This document shows, in pieces, positions 51,701 to 62,810 of a DNA stretch of 64,000 nucleotides. Source of the stretch: Lineus longissimus (taxonomy: Eukaryota; Nemertea; Pilidiophora; Heteronemertea; Lineidae). Below the pieces are notes generated by a model. That model worked only from the letters and a program-made list of their open reading frames with translations, was not told the DNA's origin and searched no databases. Each line of letters begins with the position of its first letter. Positions within the stretch are counted from its first letter, which is position 1. Position numbers and translations under genes: made by a program. Location of the stretch: assembly GCF_910592395.1 (NCBI RefSeq), contig NC_088310.1, positions 8,131,501 through 8,195,500 of the forward strand, read 5' to 3'.

Positions 51701-51935
51701 GTGGTTATCTTATTTTCTCCCTTTTACTCTGTTGAGAAACAGAATTATCTTTGTCCCCTACAGAATATTTAGAATTATCTCACTTCAGAGCTATAGCTGC
51801 AGCCACTTCAAGCACATTTTGTACTTCCAGAGGTATTTCCTCTGTATCTTATTCGACACGTACATGTAACGAAGTCCCAGAGTGGAGTCCAAGAACTCCG
51901 CGAATTGAAGTTGAAATCCAGAGTCGACATGCATG
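42717..51935. other. Gene-poor region, no recognised gene
   Basis: The stretch is AT-rich with scattered short reading frames that lack family signatures and good start contexts. It contains a GAGAGGTTCT-family fragment (44933-44989), a three-copy 33-bp repeat (49798-49885), poly-G and poly-C tracts near 48000 and 46150, and an unexplained 660-nt open frame (48363-49022). I see no splice-linked exons of a known protein. Confidence 0.4.
49798..49885. repeat. Three-copy repeat of about 33 bp
   Basis: The phrase CTGCTTCCTGCTTCTAGCAC occurs three times, the middle copy with one change, spaced by TATTTTCT-type linkers. Confidence 0.85.
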
Positions 51936-51939
51936 AAAC

Positions 51940-54900
51940 AGTGTTTTATGATCTAGTCAAAGGCCAGGTTGTACCTTGATTTAGATTATGCCTTGAAGAC
52001 TACATTATGCTTTGATTGGTCCCCTCCCATGGTGACAGACCTTTGATAGCTTTTGAGACCAGAATGTGACTTCAAGCTTAAAGACCAGTATGCACCTTGA
52101 TTCAAATTTGGAACTGCTAGGATGATTGTAACTTGCCTCCACCCAGGATAGCATACAGGTCCCAGGTCAAGCTAAGATTGTTCCTTCATCTCTACGCCAG
52201 TTTGTACCTTAGATTGCAAATTGATTCTCAAGGAGACTGGATTGTGCCTCCTCCAAGCCTGAATACCTGATTGTACCTTTGCCTCCAGCATGCCTAAAGA
52301 CCTAATTGAACCTTAGTCTCCAGCATGCATAAAAACCTGATTGTCCGTTGTTTTCCGTCAAGCCTAAAGACCTGATTGTACCTTGGCCTCCAGGCCTAGA
52401 GACCTTATTGTACCTGAGATTGCAACGTTGCCAGTCTGAGAGACCAGATTGTGCCTCCTGCAGGCCCGAAGACCCAAATATACATTGGATTGCAAATTAG
52501 ACAGTGTGAGAGACCAGATTGCACCTCCACTAAGCCCAACTTTACCTCAGAGTGCAACTTGGTTAGTCCATGAGACTGGACTGTGCCTCCCCAAAGCGCA
52601 CCCAAGTGCACATTGGATTACAACATTGGGTGATATGAATAAAGACTAGCAAATGCTTTTATCTAAAACTTTATGTACATTTACACTAGGCCTTTCTGTA
52701 CAGAATTGAAGTAAATGCATTTGCTAGTCTTTATTCATATCGCGTAATATCATGCCTCCATCAAGCCAAAAGACTCAATTCTACAATACACTGCAACTTA
52801 ATCTGAGACCAGGTTGCACCTCTACAACACCCAAGACCAGACTGTAACTTAGACCACAACATGGTCAGTTCATGAGACTGAGTTGTCCCTCCAGCAAGCC
52901 TAAAGACATGATTGTACCTTAGATTGCAATTTGGTCAGTCTGAGAGACGAGATTGCACCTCCAACAGGCCTGATAACATGATTGTACCTTTGATTGCTAC
53001 TTGGGCCGAGTGAGAGACTGGATTGTGTCTCAAGCAAGCCTACACTAAGCCTAAAGACTTGATTATACCTTAAATTGCTTTGGTCATTCTGAAAGACTGG
53101 ATGGGACCTCCGTCAAACCTACACCTGACTGTACTTTGGTCAGTCTGAGTGACTGGAATGTGTCTCTGTCAACCCTCAAGACCTAATTGACTTGATTATA
53201 CCTTGATTGCAACTGTTCTGGTCAATCTGAAAGATTGGATGGGACCTCTATCAAACCTACACCTGACTGTACCTTGGTCAGTCTGAGTGACCGGAATGTG
53301 TCTCTGCCAATCCTAAAGACCTGATTGACTTGATTCAACTTGGTCCGTCAGCGAGACTGCATCATGCCTCCATCAAGCCTAAGACATGAATGTACCTTAG
53401 ATTTCAACTTTCTTTGGTCAGTCTGCAAGACTGGATGAGGCCTCCACCAAGTTGAGACCCGAGTGCATCTTGGTCAGTCCGCAAGGCCAGATTGTGCCTC
53501 CACCAAGCCTTAAATGTGATTGTACCTAAGATTTCAACTGAAAGACCAGGTCGTGTTTCAACCAAGCCTCAAACGACCAGGTTTTGTATTCATCAAACCT
53601 AAAGACCTGATTGTACGTTCGACTGCTACTTGGGCAGTGTGAGAGACCAGATTGTGTCCCAACCAAGCATAAAACGTGATTGTACCTTAGACTGGAACAT
53701 ATTAGATTGCAACTTGGACAGTCTGAGAGACCAGGTGGTTGTGTGTCCACCAAGTCTTAAGACCTGATCGTACCTTAAACTGCAACATGGTCAATTGGAG
53801 AGACCAGGTTGTGTCTCAACCAGGCCTAAAGGCACTAATGAACCTTAAACTGCAACATGGTCCGTCTGAGAGACCAGGTTGTGCCTCCGCAAAGCCTAAA
53901 TACCTGACTGTACCTTAGAATGCAACTTCGTCAGTCTGGGAGACCAGATTGTGCCTCCACCCAGCCTGAAGGCCTGCATGTACCGTGGATTGCAAAGATT
54001 TTGATCAGTCTCCGAGACAAGATGGGGCATCCATCCCATCAAGTCTAAAGACATTACTGCACCTTGTACTTTCGTCAGTCTTAGATAACCGATTGTGCCT
54101 CCTCCATATACACTGCATTGCAACTTGGACAGTCTGTGAGATTGCATTGTACCTCCACCAAGCCTAAGACCTGAATGTATCTTGGATTGAGCTTGATGGG
54201 GCTTTCACCTAGTCTAGACCTGATTGCACCTTGTACGTATTGGTCAGTCTGCAAGATCTGACTGTGCAAGACCAGACTCCACCGAGTCTACAGACCTGAT
54301 TGTTCCTTAGTCTGCAACTTGGTCAGCCTGAGAGACCAGGTTGTGTATTCATCAAGCCTAAATGGTACCTTTCATTGTGACTTGGTCAGTCTGAGAGACC
54401 AGAGTGCGTCTCCATCAAGCCTAAAAACCTGATTGTACCTTTGACTGCGACTTGGTCAGTCTGAAAGACGAGATTGTGTCCTTTAAAAGCCAAAAGGCCT
54501 GATTGTTCATTAGTCTGCAACCTGGTTAGTCCGAGAGACCAGATTGCGACTCCACGAAGCCTAAAACGTGATTGTACCGTAGACTACATATTGGTCAGTT
54601 TGAAAGACCTGGTTGTGTCCCCAACAAGCCTAAATACCTGATTGTTGCTTAGACGAGGTTGTGTCTCAACCAGGTCTCAAACGTTATTGTTCCTTAGATT
54701 GCAACTTGGTCAGTTTGAGAGACCAGGCTGTGATCCACCAAGAGTAAAGACCTGATTGATTGTCCCTAAGATGGGGACTCCACCAAGTTTAGATCTGATT
54801 GCACCTTGTATTGCAACTTGGCTGTTTGAGAGGAGATTGTGCCTCCACCAAGACTCAATTGTACATTGCAGTGTGGCTTGGTCAGTGTGCGAGACTTATT

Positions 54901-55755
54901 ATACCTTGATTGCAACTGTTCTGGTCAATCTGAAAGATTGGATGGGACCTCCGTCAAACCTACTCCTGACTGTACCTTGGTCAGTCTGAGTGACCGGAAT
55001 GTGTCTCTGCCAACCCTCAAGACCTGATTGAATTGATTCAACTTGGTCCGTCAGCGAGACTGCATTATGCCTCCACCAAGCCTAAGACATGAATATACCT
55101 TAGATTTCAACTTTCTTTGGTCAGTCTGCAAGACTGGATGAGGCCTCCACCAAGTTGACACCGGAGTGCATCTTGGTCAGTCCGCGAGGCCAGATTGTGC
55201 CACCACCAAGCCTTAAATGTGATAGTACCTAAGATTCCAACTGAAAGACCAGGTCGTGTTTCAACCAAGCCTAAAACTTGGTCAGCCTAAACGACCAGGT
55301 TTTTTAATCATCAAGCCTAAATACCTAAATTGTACCTTCGATTGCTACTTGGGCAGTGTGAGAGACCAGATTGTGTCCCAACCAAGCATAAAACGTGATT
55401 GTACCTCAGACTGGAACATATTAGATTGCAACTTGGACAGTCTGAGACCAGGTGGTTGTGTCTCCACCAAGTCTAAAGACCTGATTGCAACTTGGCTGTT
55501 TGAGAGGAGATTGTGCCTCCACCAAGACTCAATTGTACATTGCAGTGTGGCTTGGTCAGTGTGCGAGACTGCAACAAGCCTCTACCAATCCTAAGACTTG
55601 AATCTGCAAGACTGGATGGGGCCTCCATCAAGTATCGACCTGATTGCGCCTTGGATTGGTCAGTCCGAGAGACTAGATTGTGCCCAGTCAAGCCTAACGA
55701 CCTGATTGTCCCTTGGGTGGCAAACCTGAATCCCCAGTGAGATATGCATGTTAAA
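51940..55755. repeat. Degenerate 70-bp satellite array (about 3.8 kb)
   Basis: The unit reads roughly AAGCCTAAAGACCTGATTGT, ACCTTAGATTGCAACTTGGT, CAGTCTGAGAGACCAGATTG, TGCCTCCACC (70 bp). About 50 copies run in one orientation with many substitutions, short deletions and mixed order. A block of about 570 bp is duplicated (about 53200-53762 and 54901-55487), and a 75-bp piece recurs at 54822-54896 and 55495-55569. Reading frames within it are by-products. Confidence 0.92.
52632..52741. mobile_element. 110-bp inverted-repeat element inside the satellite
   Basis: The first 25 bases (52632-52656, starting GATATGAATAAAGACTAGC) and the last 25 (52717-52741) are perfect inverted repeats around a 60-bp middle unlike the satellite. 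It interrupts the 70-bp units, so it inserted after the array formed. It is too short to code. No clear target-site duplication was seen. Confidence 0.75.
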
Positions 55756-56600
55756 AACACGAGGCAGCATTAAAACATCTGTACAGCATAACTTTATTCC
55801 TATTTAAAACAAGCGGCCGAGGGCCTGGCGCTCAGCTGAAACACTTAATGCAAACCCGTTGATCTTTGTCAGCTTCATATCTCTGTGTGCCGTTGGTGAA
55901 CTAAAATAAGTGATGATTTTATGGGATATGTTAATAATTTTATTTAGGGTCTCAGTAACACCCAGGATTTTTTTAAATTGCCGCCGCAAAATTGCTCCGC
56001 AAGTTCGCCCGATCCACCTGATGATAATGACCAATCTCCCGGTCTTCCGTCGAATTTTACATGCACCCGCTGAAATTCTCACATAGTCCGTAGGTCGAGT
56101 GAGACTGTGCAACGATGATCACTCATGACGACGCTTGGAGAATGGATGACGTAATCACTCGATCGTCTGACCCACGTGCATTCAATTGATTCATGTTTCG
56201 AAAAATTCTCCGTTTAGTTCTCTAATTTCACCTCTATTTCGTGCATAAAGACATTTTTTGAGTGGTAAGTTCATAGCTTAGGTATCTTAGCTCATCCATA
56301 TTCCGATGTTTTTGCGTTTCTTGCGTTATCGGGGCAACGATAAAGGAATTTTGTGCGGTTGGCAAAAATTTTGATGGCGGCGTTCCGGCCGCACGTGCGC
56401 GGCGATTTTTTTTCATAGAAAAACATTCGATTCTGTGTTCTATGATACTCGCCAAAGTGCCTGAGCCAGTTATTCTTGTTCTGTGTGTAATTTTGTATCT
56501 GGTAAACTGAATTATGTGGAGATTTTTACCATTTTTGATGGTGAAAATCATGTTGAAACTGACCAATCCAGTGCGATAACTGAATACAATGTTTCGGCGT
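55756..56600. other. CpG-rich, promoter-like stretch without a recognised gene
   Basis: Directly after the satellite the sequence becomes CpG-rich (about 55960-56420). It has TGACGTAA near 56148, CACGTG boxes near 56174 and 56392, and GATGGCGGCG, a YY1-like word, near 56374. On the minus strand a 102-codon open frame (56112-55804) is followed within 6 bases by AATAAA (55798-55793). I do not recognise the product, and it may not be translated. The 5' end of an unknown transcript is possible. Confidence 0.35.
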
Positions 56601-56859
56601 CCACTTGAAATGCACTGCGAAGCACGTGTTTGCTGTGTGCATTAACAACATGCATTGACTGTTAGGATGTGTGACATTGATTTTCGCTGGAACAGGGCCT
56701 AGCAGGGGAGAATGGGGAAAAAGAACATATTCTAGCCGTTGGGGAATGCAGAAGCTACAGAAAACGTTTTTTTTTGTCTTCAGGTTTGAGATAAAAAGCT
56801 AAGTTTCCAGCATGACCTACGGGGTAGGCCTGGGAAATAAGGTATGCTTACCTTGGCAT

Positions 56860-57460
56860 AAAAGTGAAAAATATACAAGCTTATTCAAGCAATTTACTTG
56901 TGGTCCATGTCTTTCAATTTTCATGATATTTTGAAAGCTTTTGGTGATGGTTTGATTCAAAGCATTACTTTTATGTCGTGGTAAACTTGCGCTACCTGTG
57001 AAAAGGGTCTTTTCAAAATGGCCGAAATTTATTTTTGAATACGATCTATTCTGCTGGTAACTGAACTGTTGGTGTTCTACTCTCCCCCCGACTCCCTCAC
57101 CCTAAAAGCCTGTGCCTGCTCTCTGACCTTTTATTGTAAAGCATTGTGACCAAAAGTTGGTCATTGTAAAGGATTTTCTCTAAAATTATGAAATTAATGA
57201 CTCCGGGTCAGAGACAGAACAATAGATAACCTGCGTAAATAAAGTTCGGCCATTTTGATAAGACTCTTTTCACAGGCAACGTATGTTTACCATGGAATAC
57301 AAGTACAAATATACAAGCTTATTCAAGCTGTCCATGTCTTCCAATGTTCATGATATTTTGAATGCTTTTTGTGATGATTTGATTTAAAACCTGACTTTTA
57401 TGTCATGGTAAATTTGCGCTGCCTGTGAAAACCCCTTTTCAAAGTGTCCAAATTTATTTG
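56860..57460. repeat. Compound direct and inverted repeat
   Basis: A block of about 150 bp (56870-57033, starting ATACAAGCTTATTCAAGC) recurs directly at 57308-57460. Between them, 57239-57296 is an inverted copy of 56975-57033 (both contain CCTGTGAAAAG and CAAAATGGCCGAA in opposite senses). The middle (57034-57238) is unique. This fits two nested or tandem copies of one inverted-repeat element. Confidence 0.7.
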
Positions 57461-58603
57461 CGCAAGCTGTCTATTATTCATGTCGTTTGGTCTTTTGCTG
57501 ACTGCCAAAAACACCAATTATTCTCCTTTCCCATGTGGTTTCTTGGGACCCTGTAGTAACTGCTTCAGGGGCAGTCCTGGGGATGCTGCTCCCTCGATTC
57601 AAAAGCCTTTCTTCAATCCAGGTTCTCTGAGCATAACCATGGTAGGAAAGATTCTAGTTGACCATAAACCATGCAAGAAGGTCACAAATTATTTGGAACT
57701 CATGTTGTCACATTCTGGGTCTGCTTGCTGTCAAAAATGATAGTGTCTGACCAAGAGACAGTAGCTGACACTTAATCTCATTGTGTTCTCATAATGTCAC
57801 GAAATACTGCCATGTTTTATATAATTAGAACTGTACTCCTTTTCCAGGCTGTGCTGTAGACCATGATCCCGTCCATGTATAGTTGACCAGAGGGATGCGT
57901 AATGAAGTTACGAGCGGGAGCCACAAGATTGGGGCAAGAGATAGCGCGGTAACCAAGGACAGCACCAAAGGGAGATGTGAGAATGACAGAGTGAGGACAG
58001 TAGATACATCTACCACCATTCTGACAGCAGACTTACGAAAGGGTACGGCTATCTTTGGAGCACCATTTGCAGACTTGATGCGAATGACCTGAGTGGAAGA
58101 ACGAAGCTGGCAATGCTGGCTTGGGAGGTGTGCCGAAGAATCTCCCTGGGATCAAGCTCAGGCCTTATTGCGTGGTAGCCAGCAGTGTTAATCACATGAT
58201 GACAATGTTACAATGTGTTTACAACTGGTCAACTTAAACTTTACCTCAGTATTTAAATAAGCCAAGGAATGACAAGGACAAGGGGGAAGAAACTAGAGAC
58301 TGAAGTCTTTAAAAAAATGCCTAGGTAGCTGGGCTACCTTGATTAGATATTAAGAAAATGTACCCTTCAGCATGATATCAATGAATCTTGCGTTCAGTTA
58401 TGGCCTACAAATTACTTTGCATGACAATTCTAAATGCTTCAAGATCTTTTTCAGCCTGTTTCAAGATCAGGGGCGTGACTGTCACTGAGGTTGTCCAAGA
58501 GAGACCCGATGCCATATTACTGTTGAAAAAAACAAAGCGGTTTGGTTTGGCATGGCTAAGTATTGACTGAAAAACTCTCAAAATGAAACGGCCAGGGGCC
58601 ATT
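57461..58603. other. No recognised gene
   Basis: Short open frames occur on both strands, but none shows a family motif or linked exons. A stretch at about 58485-58570 resembles 60481-60560 (both GAGG.TGTCCAAGAGAG at the start, then a shared GGTTTG-like part), suggesting a dispersed repeat of unknown type. Confidence 0.35.
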
Positions 58604-59906
58604 GTGCTCACCGTATACATCTTTTAGTAGGCAGGATCATGCTTAGTTTACAGGTGAATATGGTGAACACAATCAGGCATGAAGACTTTTTTTAGATGTG
58701 TATTGATGTCAAGTAATAAGACAGGGCAGTATATATAAGTTTATGATCCAACCAATAATTGTCTATGACATCAACAAGATCAATATCGTGTGATTGCTAA
58801 GAGTCCCTGCAATAAAAATATCATCGAAAATAAAAAAAATATTTTTGGCCGTCCTTGACCGGGGTTTGAACTCACGACCTTTGGATTGCCACAACACGAA
58901 AAACACGAAACATGCAATTTCGGCCATATCTGTGTCTGCGTTGTGACCTCTGTGACCTTGACAAGTAGGTCAAATTAAAAACCCATATGATATATGATGT
59001 ATCCTTGCTATGAGTACCTACCACAAAAGTTTTATCGAAAACAAGTCATCAAGCGAGATATCACACTTTTTAGATATCCACATTCGACCCCCTGGTGGCC
59101 AAATTGAGAATCAGATCGGACCGATATTCAGCACAAGACGTTATCTGATATAGGGGGTTATATGTACCAAGTTTCAAGTTCATAGCTGTGGCGGTTGAGA
59201 AACGTGCCATAGTTACACTGAAACAGCCAATTTATGCCATTTGACCTCTGCAACCTTGAAAAGTAGGTCAAATTAAAAACCCGTACGATATATGATGTAT
59301 CCTTGCTATTAGTACCCACCACGAAAGTTTTATTGAAAACAAGTTATTGATAAGCGAATTATCACACTTTTTAGGTATCCACATTCGGCCCCCTGGTGGC
59401 CAAGTTGAGAATCAGATCAGACCGAAATTCAGCACCAGAGGTTATCTGGTATAGGGGGTTATATGTACTAAGTTTCAAGTTCATAGCTGTGGAGGTTGAA
59501 AAACGTGCCATAGTTACACTGAAACAGCCAATTTACGCCATTTGACCTCTGTGACCTTGAAAAGTAGGTCAAATTAAAAACCCGTATGATATATGATGTA
59601 CCCTTGCTATGAGTACCTACCACAAAAATTTCATTCCAAACAAGTTATTAATAAGCGAGATATCACACTTTTTAGATATCTACATTCGGCCCCCTGGTGG
59701 CCAAATTAAGAATCAGATCGGACCGAAATTTAGTGTCACAGGTCATCTGACCAAGGGAGTCCTGTGTACAAAGTTACAAGTTCATAGGCTTAGCGGTTAA
59801 GAAACGTGCCACTGTTTTTGAAACAGGATACGACGACGACGGACGACGACGGACGACGACGGACGACGGACACTGCGGTGTTGTATAGACTCCCCTACGG
59901 TGAGCC
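58604..59906. mobile_element. Candidate non-autonomous element with three internal 300-bp units
   Basis: Short inverted ends: GCTCACCGTA near 58606 and TACGGTGAGC near 59896. Inside, the phrase GACCTCTGTGACCTTGA plus following text starts at 58945, 59243 and 59544, giving nearly three tandem units of 298-301 bp, each containing a CCCCCTGGTGGCCAA word. Before the right end is a GACGACGGA microsatellite (59828-59873). It has no coding capacity. The element limits rest on a 10-bp inverted match, so they are tentative; the tandem units are certain. Confidence 0.6.
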
Positions 59907-61245
59907 AAAAAGTGTGACTTATTTCTTGCCTGTTGTCTGAGAAACAGTAATGTCAGTCATTGGACATGTGACAGTGACACCTTAATTGCCAACACAGGAA
60001 CAAAAATTTGATGTCGGGCCAAGGACAACGCAAAATTGGCACTGTATTGGATTTACAGACCGACTGTACAAATTTGGCAACAGCAAAATAAGCCAGTGAC
60101 AGTGAGGACGAGTCTCTGACTGGATGCCTAGCCACATATCTTCAAGATCGCTGCTTCTGCTATGATGATAATGAAAGGATGAATGCCAGCAGGATGACTA
60201 AGTGACAGAAACTTTCATGTGTAATAGCCTTAAAAATTTATGATGGTCCTAATGGATTTAGCCTTCTGTTACAGCATGGTTTTAAGATTGGAGGACAGGG
60301 ATGTCGCAGAGGTCTGGAAAAACTATTGCTAACTAGGATGCACTTGCATCTGGAACACCCGCTGTGAAGGAGGGCTGGGAACGCACCAAGAAAGATATTT
60401 TTTCTTTCCAGCAATGTCACCAGTGCCACTAAAAACAGAACTGAAGTTGTTTCCAGTTCAAATATGAACTTGAATTATCAGAGGCTGTCCAAGAGAGCCT
60501 CTGTACCATACAGTAAAAGGACGAAGCAGCTTGGTTTGACCTGGGGAAATATCCACTGACTAGGTGCCAACAAAAACATGATAGAGGTCACTGATATGCC
60601 CAATTTGCCTCCTTGGCAAATCGTAGCATGTTGGTTTTTTCGTGAGAAATACACTGTGCTGTAAAGCATGCATTTTGAAATGATTCCTTTTGCCTGTGAT
60701 CTGAGCCTGTGCAAGACAATGGTGCAAATCATAGAACTCGGTGAGACAGTGACAGCTGGTTAGAAAGATGACAGTCAATGCATGTTTTAAAAAATTCAGA
60801 AGAAATTTGACTGCAGTCAAACATCCTTGCAGTGAAAAGCTTGAGGTGTTACAAATTCAGGCATTCTAATAGTTTGAGTTATATTCAGCCTGCATGGTTT
60901 CAAGGAAGATGAGATGGAGAGATAAAACACACATGGAGAAACATGTGTCTGTTACATAGAGGTCTGTGTGTGTATCCTGAAGAGGGATTCAGTTGACTTT
61001 TGAAGGAGCAAATATTTCGGGTAAGAAAATTGTTCTTCATATTCTGTCAACTAGTCGAAAAGCTGTCAAAAGCATTGAAGTTTCTTGCACTTCATTCAGG
61101 CAAGAAATGCAGTCCCACACAGCTTGAAGTAAAATGCATAACTCTGAACCTGTCTGAGATAAATTAAATCTTGATTCCTGCCCAAATAAACAAAAATCTG
61201 CTCAACATCAAATCACCTCGGACAGCTGACTCGGCTGATTATCTG
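59907..61245. other. No recognised gene
   Basis: It contains no family-like reading frame or splice-linked exons. It includes the weak relative (60481-60560) of the sequence at 58485-58570. Confidence 0.35.
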
Positions 61246-61254
61246 GAGATGGTG

Positions 61255-62207
61255 CAAGGAGGATACCGCGGTGACGTCATATCACGTGATCCCGACCCAT
61301 ATTAGTGATCGCTATGGCCAATCAGATTCAGTCTACTGACAGCACCAGCACTGAACACATCTCCACGTCTCACTGTCTGGTGCGCTCCTGTACACAAAAA
61401 CACCAATAGACATGAAATATTGCAATACCTAGTATGGATTCTTCCTGTGTAGAATAAAATTTACAGAGCAGATTAACTTCCACGAATAAAAAAGACGTTT
61501 GGCGTGGCCAAAGTGCGGAAATAATGGGAAATAATGTCTCCGCTAAAATACACTACGAAATACACTAGGCAATGCACTACGCGATACACGGTAGAGATGC
61601 AGTTGAGTTTGTTATTGTTTTGACTTAGAAGCCCGCCCATATCATAATATATTCATGTATTCATGAAGTATGAACTCATTTCTGTCCCATACATCTCTAA
61701 GAACAGTCAATTTCTCCTTAAATCATCACCGAAACCGCGATATCCGCAGGAAGATTTCGTTCTAGTGTCCGAAAATGCATGATCTTACAGGGGCGCTAAC
61801 TCGACAAATAGAGGGGATCTATGGGGATCTATGCGAGTTTTAGGTATTACAGGTCTCGAACTTGTAAAATCTGTAAACATGCCTCCAAATCCCATTATGA
61901 TAATGAAGAGATTGCCCCATATCTGGGAGACTGTTTTGAAACCATCGCTAATTTTGGAAGATCGGTGCCGGCTATTTGGTTTAAAAAACCCTATTTTTCC
62001 CCATCAAAACAGCACTTTTCATTATTCAAATGATAGCTTATTGTCTGAAGATTTATTTCATAGCAGCAAAGTACTAATAACTCTGATTTGATGCGAAAAA
62101 TCTAACTTTTTTGATGACTTGATTTTCCCTTGGCCGTGGATCGAGTTTGTTTACAATATGCAGCGCCATCTTGGAAAAGCCGTGACGTCACCGCGGTATC
62201 CTCCTTG
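61255..62207. mobile_element. 953-bp DNA transposon, non-autonomous, with 9-bp target duplication
   Basis: Perfect 25-bp terminal inverted repeats occupy 61255-61279 (starting CAAGGAGGATACCGCGG) and 62183-62207. They are flanked on both sides by GAGATGGTG (61246-61254 and 62208-62216), a 9-bp target-site duplication. A 9-bp duplication fits Mutator-like elements best, but with no transposase the superfamily is inferred. Both repeats end inward in TGACGTCA; the left end continues with TCACGTGA (61282-61289) and CCAAT (61318-61322). Confidence 0.88.
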
Positions 62208-62468
62208 GAGATGGTGTTTAGCATTTCATCACATTGATACACCATCCAAGGCATTTTGTGATGAAAAACAGCAGGAGTTCCCTGTGTGGACTGAAGGTAG
62301 GTTGGCCTAAATAAGGCATAAGAAACTTGACAACAACGCAGACAGTTCTCAACATTTTATCTTGCTGAATGTGTGTAACAAGTTACTGACAACTATTCAC
62401 AGAGTCTGAGCAAACGTGATGGTTGTCTGTATTGCACTTCAGACCAGTGGTCTGTTTATGGCAGGTTA

Positions 62469-62810
62469 GGGAGTGTCCATTAAGTACGTACGCACGAAAA
62501 TGCCAATTTTGAGACCCGACGGCTACACGCATTACCGGGAAATTGCTAAAACATTGTAGTCGGGTAACATCCGAACCCAGAAGCGTATGAGTTCACACAT
62601 CTTGTGAAAAACAAGTATGATTATCCAAATAAGAATAAGAAAGAGGAGAAGATTATTATGATAATATTTATTTTTTATTTGTTCAAAAAATGGTTCTTGG
62701 GTTGCGTACGTACGCAAGACCATTAACCCCCCCTCCCCCTGTACACATAGTGTACAGATTTCATAGACCCCCCTCCCCCCTCAGTGCGTACGTACTTAAT
62801 GGATGCTCCC
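62469..62810. mobile_element. 342-bp PIF/Harbinger-like MITE with TTA target duplication
   Basis: The left end is GGGAGTGTCCATTAAGTACG and the right end is the complement of GGGAGCATCCATTAAGTACG, so about 25 bp of near-perfect inverted repeat. TTA lies directly outside both ends. A 3-bp TTA duplication and G-rich ends starting GGG fit the PIF/Harbinger group. No coding capacity. Confidence 0.8.

Noticed and set aside
51940-55755. Reading frames of 60-112 codons on both strands
   Set aside because: They arise from 70-bp satellite units and share the repeat's period; there is no start context, splice linkage or family motif.
57444-57740. 98-codon plus-strand frame with a hydrophobic start
   Set aside because: It begins inside the repeated block at 57308-57460, lacks an ATG in good context and has no recognisable domain.
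58405-58620. 71-codon minus-strand frame (GRFILRVFQS, MASGLSWTTS)
   Set aside because: It reads like protein, but it overlaps the start of the 58604 repeat and a dispersed sequence related to 60481; no linked exons or known family.
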